Source of the DNA: Methanocaldococcus villosus KIN24-T80
GTDB lineage: Archaea > AGJL01 > Methanococci > Methanococcales > Methanocaldococcaceae
Length of the DNA stretch: 64,000 nt
NCBI RefSeq assembly: GCF_000371805.1
Contig: NZ_AQUK01000001.1
Span: 1,004,268-1,068,267 of the forward strand
Reading direction: 5' to 3'
Shown in pieces: positions 47,730-55,795 of the stretch (position 1 is its first letter; each line of letters starts with the position of its first letter). The position numbers and the translations under genes are program-made. The notes below the pieces were generated by a model. That model was given only the letters and a program-made list of their open reading frames with translations. It was not told the DNA's origin and made no database searches.

Positions 47730-48251
47730 ATGAAAAATGATATTCCATTAAACTTAAGTAATTCCATAAACTATTTAATAAATAGTGTGAAAGAATTTAG
47801 GAAAGGTAATGAAGAAATGCTATCTCTTATAAAACAGCTTTCAAATGTTTTAGATAATGTAGAAAAGACATTAAATATTATAGAAGATAAACTTTTAATA
47901 ATAATTGAAAGACAAAAAAGTGGTAAAGAAATAAATCATTATGTTTTGGAAAAGTTTGTTGAAAATATAGAAAATCTTTCTCATGTTTTAGAAAATGTTG
48001 ATAAGATTAGTAGAAGTTTAAACTTAGAAATAGAAAAGCATGAGTCTTCTATAAATAATTTAGAGGATACTATAGAAAAGCTGAAAGATATTGATGCTAA
48101 AATTTCAAAAAATGTAGAGTTAGAATTAAAGAGAATTCATGAAGTTATTGATACAAATAGAAGTGAGCTAAAATATATTAGTGATAGATGTGATGCTTTA
48201 AATGAAAGGTTAAAAGATCTCTTACAGGAGATAGATAGTTTAATAAGCTAA
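47730..48251 (+). CDS. Uncharacterised coiled-coil protein of the chemotaxis cluster
   Basis: 173 residues, almost entirely heptad-patterned helix with no membrane segment, cysteine motif or known domain. The N-terminus (NLSNSINYLINSVKEFRKG) precedes a long coiled coil (about 25-170). It lies between the divergent transducer and the che genes, in the same direction as cheW, and has a GAGGTGTAATA ribosome-binding site. It may be a structural or adaptor part of the signalling array; homology to archaellum accessory proteins such as ArlC cannot be excluded by eye. No function is assigned. Confidence 0.75.
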   Translation: MKNDIPLNLSNSINYLINSVKEFRKGNEEMLSLIKQLSNVLDNVEKTLNIIEDKLLIIIERQKSGKEINHYVLEKFVENIENLSHVLENVDKISRSLNLEIEKHESSINNLEDTIEKLKDIDAKISKNVELELKRIHEVIDTNRSELKYISDRCDALNERLKDLLQEIDSLIS

Positions 48252-48378
48252 TTTTTATTTTTAAATTTGTTAATCTAAAATTTTAAATATATAAATATAT
48301 TTATATAACCTACATAAAAATGAACACAAAAACAATATTTATTATTAATGCTAATTTATTTAAATTAGGTGGGGTGTT

Positions 48379-49068
48379 ATGGGTGATAATGATTTAATTA
48401 ATAGAATAAAACACTTAGAAAATCTTGCTATGAATTTATCTAAGAAACTAAATTCTAATAGCAATGAAGAGAAAGATGAAGCTAAAGAAGAAAAAAAAGA
48501 AAATAGCAATGAAGATAAAATTAAAGAACTTAGAGAAAAATTAGATAGCTTAAAATCTGAGTGTGCTAGTGGGAAGATATATGAGAGATTGGAAGTTATT
48601 TTAAAGAAGTTAGATGAAGGAATGTCAATAATAAAGAATTTAGATGAACAATTGAAAGAGCTTTCTAAGAAAATAGAAGGTATCAAACCACAAGAGATTG
48701 GAGAAGATACAATAAATAAAATTACTGAAAGGGTCAAAGAAATTAATGAATCTACAAAATCAGAAATTATTGAAAAGTTAAATAATATTGAAAAAGCTTA
48801 TTTTGGATGTACAACTAAATTGGATGATATTATTGATAAATTAAACAATATTCTTGATAAGATACAAGCTATTTTAGAATCTGGAGGGGTTAAAGTAGTG
48901 GATATTATCAATTTAATAAAAGAGATTCACAGTGGAATATCTACTGTAAAAGAGCTAATTTTAAAATCTAAGGAAGAAGAAATAATTAAAGCTATTGAAA
49001 TAGTTGATAATTTGAATAATAAAATTGATAATTATATAGATGAAATAAAAAAAGAGATAGAGAATTAA
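48379..49068 (+). CDS. Uncharacterised coiled-coil protein with charged linker, chemotaxis cluster
   Basis: 229 residues. A short N-terminal helix (LINRIKHLENLAMNLSKKL) is followed by a lysine/glutamate-rich stretch (about 28-50) like the linkers of CheA downstream, and then a coiled coil to the end. Two isolated cysteines are present (in KSECASG and YFGCTTK). No known domain is recognised. GGGGTGTT precedes the ATG at 48379; the gap of about 130 bases before it is AT-rich and may hold a promoter. CheW starts 60 bases later, so it is probably expressed with the che genes. Confidence 0.75.
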   Translation: MGDNDLINRIKHLENLAMNLSKKLNSNSNEEKDEAKEEKKENSNEDKIKELREKLDSLKSECASGKIYERLEVILKKLDEGMSIIKNLDEQLKELSKKIEGIKPQEIGEDTINKITERVKEINESTKSEIIEKLNNIEKAYFGCTTKLDDIIDKLNNILDKIQAILESGGVKVVDIINLIKEIHSGISTVKELILKSKEEEIIKAIEIVDNLNNKIDNYIDEIKKEIEN

Positions 49069-49128
49069 AATTATTTATATTTTAAAACACAAAATTACTA
49101 TTATTAAAATTTTTGTAAGGGATCTAAT

Positions 49129-49587
49129 ATGGGTAATGAAAATGATGTTATTAAAATTGTTGTGTTTAGATTGGGAAAAAATGAATATGGGCTAAAGGTT
49201 GATGAAGTTAGAGAAGTTTTAAAGCTAAAAAAATCAGATATAACTCCTTTGCCAAATGCTCCTAGTTATGTAGTAGGAGTTACAAATATTAGAGGGGAAA
49301 TAACACCAATAATAAATTTAAAAGAAGTTTTGGGAATATATGAAGAAGTTGAGAATGGAAAAAAAGATGAAAAATTGGTTATGGTAATTGAGATTGATCA
49401 GCAAACTTTTGGTATTTTGGTTGATGGTGTTAATGATGTTATGCAAATCACTTCAGACATGATCACTCCTGTTTCAGCAATAAAAAAATCAACATTAGGC
49501 GGGGATTACGTAGAGGGGATAGTTAAAATAGAAAATAGGTTAATAATTTTATTAAACATCTCTAATTTGTTGAACTTAAATCAATAA
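49129..49587 (+). CDS. cheW: Chemotaxis adaptor CheW
   Basis: 152 residues with two SH3-like subdomains. Landmarks are VVFRLGKNEYGLKVDEVREV, LPNAPSYVVGVTNIRGEI and GILVDGVNDVMQI. CheW links transducers to CheA in the signalling array. It is the first of the conserved cheW-cheB-cheA-cheD run, with cheB beginning 17 bp after its stop. The length is typical. Confidence 0.96.
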   Translation: MGNENDVIKIVVFRLGKNEYGLKVDEVREVLKLKKSDITPLPNAPSYVVGVTNIRGEITPIINLKEVLGIYEEVENGKKDEKLVMVIEIDQQTFGILVDGVNDVMQITSDMITPVSAIKKSTLGGDYVEGIVKIENRLIILLNISNLLNLNQ

Positions 49588-49604
49588 ATAAATGAGGTGA
49601 TATT

Positions 49605-50726
49605 ATCGCTGGTAAAAAAATTAGAGTTTTAGTTGTAGATGATTCTGCTTTTATGAGAAAAGTTCTTTCAGATATTCTTAATTCTGATCCAGAAATTGAA
49701 GTAGTTGGAACTGCTAAAGATGGAGTTGAAGCTGTAGAAATGACATTAAAACTAAAACCTGATGTTATTACAATGGATGTTGAAATGCCAAGAATGAATG
49801 GTTTGGAAGCTGTAAAAAAGATTATGGAACTTTGTCCAACACCTATAGTTATGGTCTCTGCCTTAACAACTGAAGGATCAAGAATAACATTTGAAGCTTT
49901 AGAGGCAGGAGCTGTTGATTTTATTCCAAAACCTTCTGGAAGTATATCTTTAGATATTAGGAAAATAGGGGATGAATTAATAAGAAAAGTAAAAGCTGCT
50001 GCAAAAGCTAAAGTAGTGAAAATCACACCTAAAGTAGCAAAACCTGAAGTAGAGAAGAAACCTGAAGCTAAATCAGAAGTAGTTTCTATTCCAAAAGCTC
50101 AAGAAGTTATTGAAGATTTACCATATCCTGATGATATACTAAAAACTATGTGTGTAATTATTGGCTCATCAACTGGAGGACCACCAGTAGTTACTGAAAT
50201 TATTTCAAAACTACCTAAAAGAATGCCCCCAATATTTGTAGTTCAACACATGCCTGAAGGTTTTACAAAATTGTTTGCTGATAGGATTGATAGAGTGTCA
50301 AAATTAAAAGCTAAAGAAGCTGAGCATGGAGAGAGAGTTCAGCCAGGTTATGTTTATGTAGCTCCTGGAGATTACCACATGTTATTAAAAAAGAGAGGTA
50401 GTGAAGTCTATATTATCTTAGATAACAAGATGCCAAAGGTTAATGGTACAAGGCCTGCTGTTGATGTGACTGCTGATTCAGTAGCTAATGTATATGGAGG
50501 TAGAGCTGTTGGTGTGATTTTAACAGGTATTGGAAGAGATGGAGCTTATGGATTTAAAAAGATAAAAGAAAAAGGAGGAAAAATAATAGCTCAAAATAAA
50601 GAAACATGTGTTGTCTTTGGTATGCCAAAAGCTGTTATTGAGATGGGGATAGCTGATGCAATATTACCTCCATCAGAGATACCCCCCACTATAGTTAAGT
50701 TCTGTAAGGAGATTTTAGGGGGATAA
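49605..50726 (+). CDS. cheB: Chemotaxis response regulator/methylesterase CheB, apparent AUC start codon
   Basis: About 373 residues from ATC at 49605. The receiver needs everything from KKIRVLVVDDSAFMRK onward (acid pocket D12-D13; phospho-acceptor D58 in TMDVEMPRMNG), yet the first in-frame ATG is at 49653, after the DD pair. The frame is closed by TGA at 49593 and holds no ATG, GTG or TTG before that. GAGGTGA (49594-49600) sits four bases before ATC, the normal spacing for ATG in this genome. The methylesterase half is intact: catalytic serine in IGSSTGGPPV, histidine in VVQHMPEGFT and aspartate in GIGRDGAYG. CheB demethylates transducers and adapts the array. A linker of about 40 residues joins the domains. 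Confidence 0.92.
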   Translation: MAGKKIRVLVVDDSAFMRKVLSDILNSDPEIEVVGTAKDGVEAVEMTLKLKPDVITMDVEMPRMNGLEAVKKIMELCPTPIVMVSALTTEGSRITFEALEAGAVDFIPKPSGSISLDIRKIGDELIRKVKAAAKAKVVKITPKVAKPEVEKKPEAKSEVVSIPKAQEVIEDLPYPDDILKTMCVIIGSSTGGPPVVTEIISKLPKRMPPIFVVQHMPEGFTKLFADRIDRVSKLKAKEAEHGERVQPGYVYVAPGDYHMLLKKRGSEVYIILDNKMPKVNGTRPAVDVTADSVANVYGGRAVGVILTGIGRDGAYGFKKIKEKGGKIIAQNKETCVVFGMPKAVIEMGIADAILPPSEIPPTIVKFCKEILGG

Positions 50727-50729
50727 TGT

Positions 50730-53597
50730 ATGGCAGAAATTATGGAAGAGTATTTAGATGTATTTGTTGAAGAAGCTGAAGAGCATATTCAAAAAATAAA
50801 TGAGTGTTTATTAGAATTAGAAAAAAATCCTGACAATTTAAATTTAGTTCATGAAATATTTAGATCAGCTCATACTATAAAAGGAGGAGCTAGAACTGTA
50901 GGTTTAACTCATATATCTGAACTTACTCACCACATGGAGGATATATTAGATCAAATAAGAAATGGTAGAATTCCTGTAACTTCTGAAATTGTAGATTTAC
51001 TTTTTGAATGTTTAGATGCTTTAGAAACAATGTTAGAAGAAGTGAAATCAGGAGAATATGAAACATCTATTGATTATAATGCAATTATTGAAAAAATTAA
51101 AAATATGAAAGATAAGTATTTAGGTGGAGCTCCTCCTACTGAAGAAGAAAAGAAAGAAGAGGCTAAAGAAGAGAAAAAAGAAAAAGAAGAAACTAAAGAG
51201 GAAAAGGAAGAAGTTAAAGAGGAAAAAAAGCCAGTAAAAAAAATTATTAAAATTAAATATAAATCTCCAAAGACAAAGGTTAAAGTAAAGAAGGTAGTTA
51301 AACAGCAAGTGGAAATAGAGCTTGAGGAGATTTCTGAGGATATATCTGAAATAATAGAAGGTATTAAAAAACCATTAGAAATCTTTTATTCACTTAATGA
51401 AAAACTAAACAATGAATATTTAAAATCTATTTTAGACACTATCAAAGAATATATTGATAAAGTTTCATCTAAAGAGATAAAAATTACAAAAAAGGTTTAT
51501 GACACCTTAAATTATATAACAAAAGTTTTAGAAGATGTTGCTAAATGTTTAGAAGAAGGTAGTGATTTAAAAGAAATAGTCAATTTAGATGAACTTAAAA
51601 ATAAAATAGAGGAGAGTTTTAAAACAAAAGAAATTAAGGAAATAGAAAGTGTTGAAGAAATTGAAGTTGAGTTAGATCATGAAAAATTTGATCTTAGTGA
51701 GTTTGCTAGTCTAATTAAAGAAAAATTAGAAAGTGGATACAAGCTCTATCATTTAAAGGCTAAAGTAGAAGATGCTTGTGAATTAAAATCAGCAAGATTG
51801 GCAATATTATTAACAAGATTAAAAAGTGTTGGGGAACTTTTATTATCAATACCAACAGAAGCTGAATTAAAAGAGAAAACTTTTGAAGAATTAGAAGCAA
51901 TGTTTTTATCTGAAAAAGATGTAGATGAAATAAAAAAATCATTAGAGATGCCTGAAATTGAATATATAGCTATATCCCCAGTAGATATTGAATTTGAAGA
52001 GGAGGTTATAGAAGCTAAAGAAGAAGAAATTGTTGAGGAAGAACCTGTCCCAGATGCTTATAAGATTGAAGTAATATTAGATGAAGAATGTCTTTTAAGA
52101 GCTGTTAGGGCTTATATGGTAATAAAAGAGCTAAGAGAGTTAGGAGAGGTTGTTAAAACTAATCCTCCATTAGAGAGTATAGAGAATGGGGAATTTAATG
52201 GATTAAGATTTACTATATATTTCAAACCTAAAGAAGGTGTTGAAGTAGATGATATAAAAGAAACTGTAATGGGAATTCCAGAAATAAAAGAAGTTAATGT
52301 TATCCCACCTGGTGAGCAAGTAGAGGAGAAAAAGGAAGAAGCTAAAGAAGAGAAAAAAGAAAAAGAAGAGACTAAAGAGGAGAAAAAAGAAGAGGCTAAA
52401 GAAAAACAAATACAACAAATACAAGCAGCTGCAAAAAAAGAAAGTAAGAAATCAACACAAACAATTAGAATTAACATTGAAAAGCTTGATAAGTTAATGA
52501 ACTTGGTTGGAGAACTTGTTATTACAAGAGCTAATTTTGCTCAAATAGCAAACAAATATCAGATAAAAGAATTAAACAATGCTGTTAATAGGCTGAGTAT
52601 GTTAATTAATGAATTGCAAGAAGAAGTCATGGCAATGAGAATGGTTCCTGTGTCATACGTTTTTAACAGATTTCCTAGGATGGTTAGGGATCTTGCTAAA
52701 GCATTAAATAAAGAAGTTGAATTGATAATGGAAGGAACAGATATTGAGTTAGATAGAACAGTTTTAGATGAACTAGCAGAACCTCTAGTTCATTTAATTA
52801 GAAATGCAATAGACCATGGTATTGAACCTCCTGAAGAGAGAGAAAAATTAGGAAAACCAAGAAAAGGTAGATTAAGATTAGCAGCTATTAGAGAAAGAGA
52901 TCATGTAAATATTATAGTAGAAGATGATGGTAGGGGTATAGATCCAGAAAAAGTTAAGAAGAAAGCTATTGAAAGAGGATTAATTACTGAAGAAGAAGCA
53001 AAAAAGATGTCAGACCATGAGATTATTAATTTAATTTTCTTACCTGGTTTTAGTACTAAGGAGCAAGTGTCTGAGGTTTCTGGTAGAGGAGTGGGGATGG
53101 ATGTTGTTAAAACAAAGATAGAATCTTTAGGAGGTTCAGTTGTTGTATATTCTGAAAAGGGGAAAGGGACAAGAGTTGTTTTGAAATTACCATTAACAAT
53201 GGCTATAATTACAGCATTATTAATGAAACTTTCTGACCAAGTTTATGCTATCCCTATAACAAGTGTTTTAGATGTTACAAGAATTGAAAAATCTGAAGTA
53301 AAAAATATTGAAGGAACTAATGCTATTATATATAGAGATGAAATAATTCCTGTGATATGGTTAAAAGATTTCTTAGGATTCTCTCACCTACCTGATCCAC
53401 CAGGGGATGAGCTAGTTATAGTTGTTATTGAAAGAAGTAATGGGAAGTTAGGGGTAGTGGTTGATGATGTTATAGGTAGGGAAGACATTGTTGTAAAAAC
53501 ACTTACTGGCATGCTTAAAAACATTCCTGGGCTTGCGGGAGCTACTATTTTAGGAGATGGTAGGGTAGCTCTGATATTAGATTTAAGCAATGCATAA
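50730..53597 (+). CDS. cheA: Chemotaxis histidine kinase CheA, extra-long form
   Basis: 955 residues against about 650 in E. coli. The Hpt domain has H48 in RSAHTIKGGA. The kinase core has the P3 dimer helices from about 575 (LDKLMNLVGELVITRA), the N box HLIRNAIDHGIE, the G1 box DDGRGIDP and G2 GRGVGMDVV. The C-terminus is the CheW-like P5 domain. Between Hpt and P3 lie some 440 residues: two Lys/Glu-rich linkers encoded near 51136-51230 and 52322-52410, and two related alpha/beta modules near residues 310-400 and 445-530 that look like P2 response-regulator-binding domains. The gene lies 3 bp after cheB. Confidence 0.95.
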   Translation: MAEIMEEYLDVFVEEAEEHIQKINECLLELEKNPDNLNLVHEIFRSAHTIKGGARTVGLTHISELTHHMEDILDQIRNGRIPVTSEIVDLLFECLDALETMLEEVKSGEYETSIDYNAIIEKIKNMKDKYLGGAPPTEEEKKEEAKEEKKEKEETKEEKEEVKEEKKPVKKIIKIKYKSPKTKVKVKKVVKQQVEIELEEISEDISEIIEGIKKPLEIFYSLNEKLNNEYLKSILDTIKEYIDKVSSKEIKITKKVYDTLNYITKVLEDVAKCLEEGSDLKEIVNLDELKNKIEESFKTKEIKEIESVEEIEVELDHEKFDLSEFASLIKEKLESGYKLYHLKAKVEDACELKSARLAILLTRLKSVGELLLSIPTEAELKEKTFEELEAMFLSEKDVDEIKKSLEMPEIEYIAISPVDIEFEEEVIEAKEEEIVEEEPVPDAYKIEVILDEECLLRAVRAYMVIKELRELGEVVKTNPPLESIENGEFNGLRFTIYFKPKEGVEVDDIKETVMGIPEIKEVNVIPPGEQVEEKKEEAKEEKKEKEETKEEKKEEAKEKQIQQIQAAAKKESKKSTQTIRINIEKLDKLMNLVGELVITRANFAQIANKYQIKELNNAVNRLSMLINELQEEVMAMRMVPVSYVFNRFPRMVRDLAKALNKEVELIMEGTDIELDRTVLDELAEPLVHLIRNAIDHGIEPPEEREKLGKPRKGRLRLAAIRERDHVNIIVEDDGRGIDPEKVKKKAIERGLITEEEAKKMSDHEIINLIFLPGFSTKEQVSEVSGRGVGMDVVKTKIESLGGSVVVYSEKGKGTRVVLKLPLTMAIITALLMKLSDQVYAIPITSVLDVTRIEKSEVKNIEGTNAIIYRDEIIPVIWLKDFLGFSHLPDPPGDELVIVVIERSNGKLGVVVDDVIGREDIVVKTLTGMLKNIPGLAGATILGDGRVALILDLSNA

Positions 53598-53621
53598 TAT
53601 TTTCTTTTTTAGGGGATTTAT

Positions 53622-54086
53622 ATGGTTATAAGGGTTAGGATAGGGGGGTTGGAAGTGGCGAGGTCTCCTGAAGTATTAGAAACACTTTTGGGTTCATGTG
53701 TAGCTATTATGCTATATGATAAAGGTAAAAAGATTGGAGGAATGGCACATTCTGTTTTACCTGAAGCTAAAAATGAAAAAGTTACTGATCCTGGAAAATA
53801 TGTAAATACGGCAATCCCCGCATTAATTACAAAACTAGCTGTTAATGGGGCTAGAACTAATAAGCTAATAGCTAAGCTTGCTGGTGGAGCTAATATGTTT
53901 AAAACATCAAAAAATTCTATAAATGTTGGAGAAAAAAATGTAGAAACTGCAAAAAGGCTGTTAAAACAATATAACATTCCATTAGTAGGTGAAGATACAG
54001 GAGGAAATAGAAGTAGAATTGTTAGATTTTACTTAAAAACAGGTGATGTTGAAGTTAGAAAAGGTGGGGAAACTATTATTATTTAA
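53622..54086 (+). CDS. cheD: Chemoreceptor glutamine deamidase CheD
   Basis: 154 residues. The catalytic cysteine ([12 protein letters not shown], about C27) and histidine (GGMAHSVLP, about H44) are in place. CheD deamidates glutamines on transducers and, where CheC exists, partners it; no cheC, cheR, cheY or cheF is in this window. GGGGATTT precedes the ATG. It converges with the rhodanese-transducer gene, overlapping by 4 bp. Confidence 0.95.
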   Translation: MVIRVRIGGLEVARSPEVLETLLGSCVAIMLYDKGKKIGGMAHSVLPEAKNEKVTDPGKYVNTAIPALITKLAVNGARTNKLIAKLAGGANMFKTSKNSINVGEKNVETAKRLLKQYNIPLVGEDTGGNRSRIVRFYLKTGDVEVRKGGETIII

Positions 54087-55777
54087 CTTTCTATAGGATA
54101 TCCTTTCTCTTTCCAAGCTTTTATTCCTCCTTCCATATTATAAACATCATATCCTTCCTTCTTTAATAACCAATAAGCTGAAGGACTAGTGAATCCCATG
54201 TTACAATAAACAACTATTTTTTTATCTTTTGGAATTTTATCTAAATTATTCTTTAATTCATTTATTGGGATATAAATAGAGTTTGGAATTTTCCCTAAAT
54301 ACTTATCTCTGGGAACCACATATATGAATAGATAATCTTTATTATTAATAAGCTCTTTAGCCTCATCCACAGATATATTTCTTGTTGTTTTTATTCTCAT
54401 TAAATTGTCTCTAACAGATCTTGAAACATTTTCTAATTTTATTATAACTTCCTCTATTTCTTTAAGAGCTTTTTTCTCTTCCTCTGCATTAGCTGATAAC
54501 TCTTCAGCAGTTGCAGCAAACTCTTCTGATATTGATGCAACCTCCTGCACTTCTTTTAAAGCTTTTTCCATATTTCTTATAGTTTTTCCTGCTGATTCTT
54601 TGATTTCTTCTATTTTTTCTTTAGTTTCATCTATTGTATTTTTTATTTCTAAGAATTTATCATTAACCTCATTTACAACATTAACTCCACTGTCTACTTC
54701 TTTTTTACCTATATTACTTAAATTTACAGTTTTCTCTATTTGTTCAAATATCTCTTCAATAGTTTTATTAACATCATCAACAGACTTTCCTATCTCTTCA
54801 GCTAATCCTTTTATCTCACTAGCGACAACAGTAAAGCCTCTTCCTGCCTCTCCAGCTCTTGCAGCTTCAATAGATGCGTTTAATGCTAATAATCCTGTTT
54901 GCTTGGCAATATCTTTAATTAATGTTGTAATTTCAGTAATTTTCTTAGATTTTTCTCCAAGTTCTTCAATTGATTTACTTAAATCATCAATAACATCTGA
55001 TATCTTTTTCATAGAATTTACAGCATTTTCTACTTTAACCATACCTTCATCTGCTTTTTCACTTGCTCTTATTGCTATCTCTACACCTTCTTTTGATAAG
55101 TTTTCTGTTTTTATGGCTAATTTATCTGTTTCTTCAACATCACTTGCCACTTCTTGAAGCTTACTTGACTGAGAAGTAGCTGCTTCAGCTACTTGCTGTG
55201 AAGCATCAACAATTTGATCTATAGAATCTTTAGCTTTTTTTGTTTCATCTTTTAAAATTACAATTTGATGATTAAGTTCAAGAACTTCTTTTCTTATGTT
55301 TTCAAGAACTTCAGCTAGTTTATCTAAAGCTCTATTAAATGTTTTTTGTAACAAGTTTCTTTTTCTGTTTTCATCTAATCTTACTGAAAAATCTCCTTCT
55401 TCTAACTTTTTTATAGCATATAATAACTCTTTTACTGTTTTAGAAATCTCTTGCCTTTCTTCTTTTAAGGCTTCTTCTTTTTTAATTATATTATTTAATA
55501 ACTCCACAACTCTTTTATGTAATATTAAACATGTTTTATTCCTTACTTTTATATCAATAATCTTCCTCTCTTTTTCAAATATATCAATTAACTTAACAAT
55601 TTTTTCAGCATCTCTCAATAAAAATAATCTTATACATAGTAATGAAACAAATGAAAAAATAAATACTGACAATATTGCTAACAGATCATTTATTTTTGAT
55701 AAAAAATAAATTAATAATCCAAATAAGAGGACTATTATAAGTATTCTATAATCATATTCTCTTAATTTCTTCAACAT
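54083..55777 (-). CDS. Methyl-accepting chemotaxis transducer fused to a C-terminal rhodanese domain
   Basis: 564 residues. Two adjacent N-terminal membrane helices (about 9-27 and 31-50) leave no sizeable external domain. The signalling domain has the usual tip ([24 protein letters not shown]). From about residue 469 a complete rhodanese-like domain follows: [30 protein letters not shown] and C525 in [10 protein letters not shown], ending [12 protein letters not shown]. The loop ends in Thr where sulfurtransferases often have Arg, and the Asp of the usual IDVR motif is Tyr. The rhodanese unit lies in the cytoplasm, so the protein may sense sulfane sulfur, sulfide-related or redox signals. 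This architecture is unusual. Confidence 0.92.
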   Translation of the reverse strand: MLKKLREYDYRILIIVLLFGLLIYFLSKINDLLAILSVFIFSFVSLLCIRLFLLRDAEKIVKLIDIFEKERKIIDIKVRNKTCLILHKRVVELLNNIIKKEEALKEERQEISKTVKELLYAIKKLEEGDFSVRLDENRKRNLLQKTFNRALDKLAEVLENIRKEVLELNHQIVILKDETKKAKDSIDQIVDASQQVAEAATSQSSKLQEVASDVEETDKLAIKTENLSKEGVEIAIRASEKADEGMVKVENAVNSMKKISDVIDDLSKSIEELGEKSKKITEITTLIKDIAKQTGLLALNASIEAARAGEAGRGFTVVASEIKGLAEEIGKSVDDVNKTIEEIFEQIEKTVNLSNIGKKEVDSGVNVVNEVNDKFLEIKNTIDETKEKIEEIKESAGKTIRNMEKALKEVQEVASISEEFAATAEELSANAEEEKKALKEIEEVIIKLENVSRSVRDNLMRIKTTRNISVDEAKELINNKDYLFIYVVPRDKYLGKIPNSIYIPINELKNNLDKIPKDKKIVVYCNMGFTSPSAYWLLKKEGYDVYNMEGGIKAWKEKGYPIES

Positions 55778-55795
55778 AATCTCCCCTTAAAATTT

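Noticed and set aside
49598-49640. cheB starting at GTG 49598 with a frameshift in the A7 run
   Set aside because: That GTG lies inside the Shine-Dalgarno sequence with none upstream, and it needs a shift at 49614-49620. Less simple than an ATC start, but stays possible as a sequencing indel.
51120-51308. Minus-strand phenylalanine/leucine-rich reading frames within cheA
   Set aside because: They are antisense of the Lys/Glu-rich linkers (AAA/GAA read as TTT/TTC), not membrane proteins; similar shadows occur opposite many genes here.
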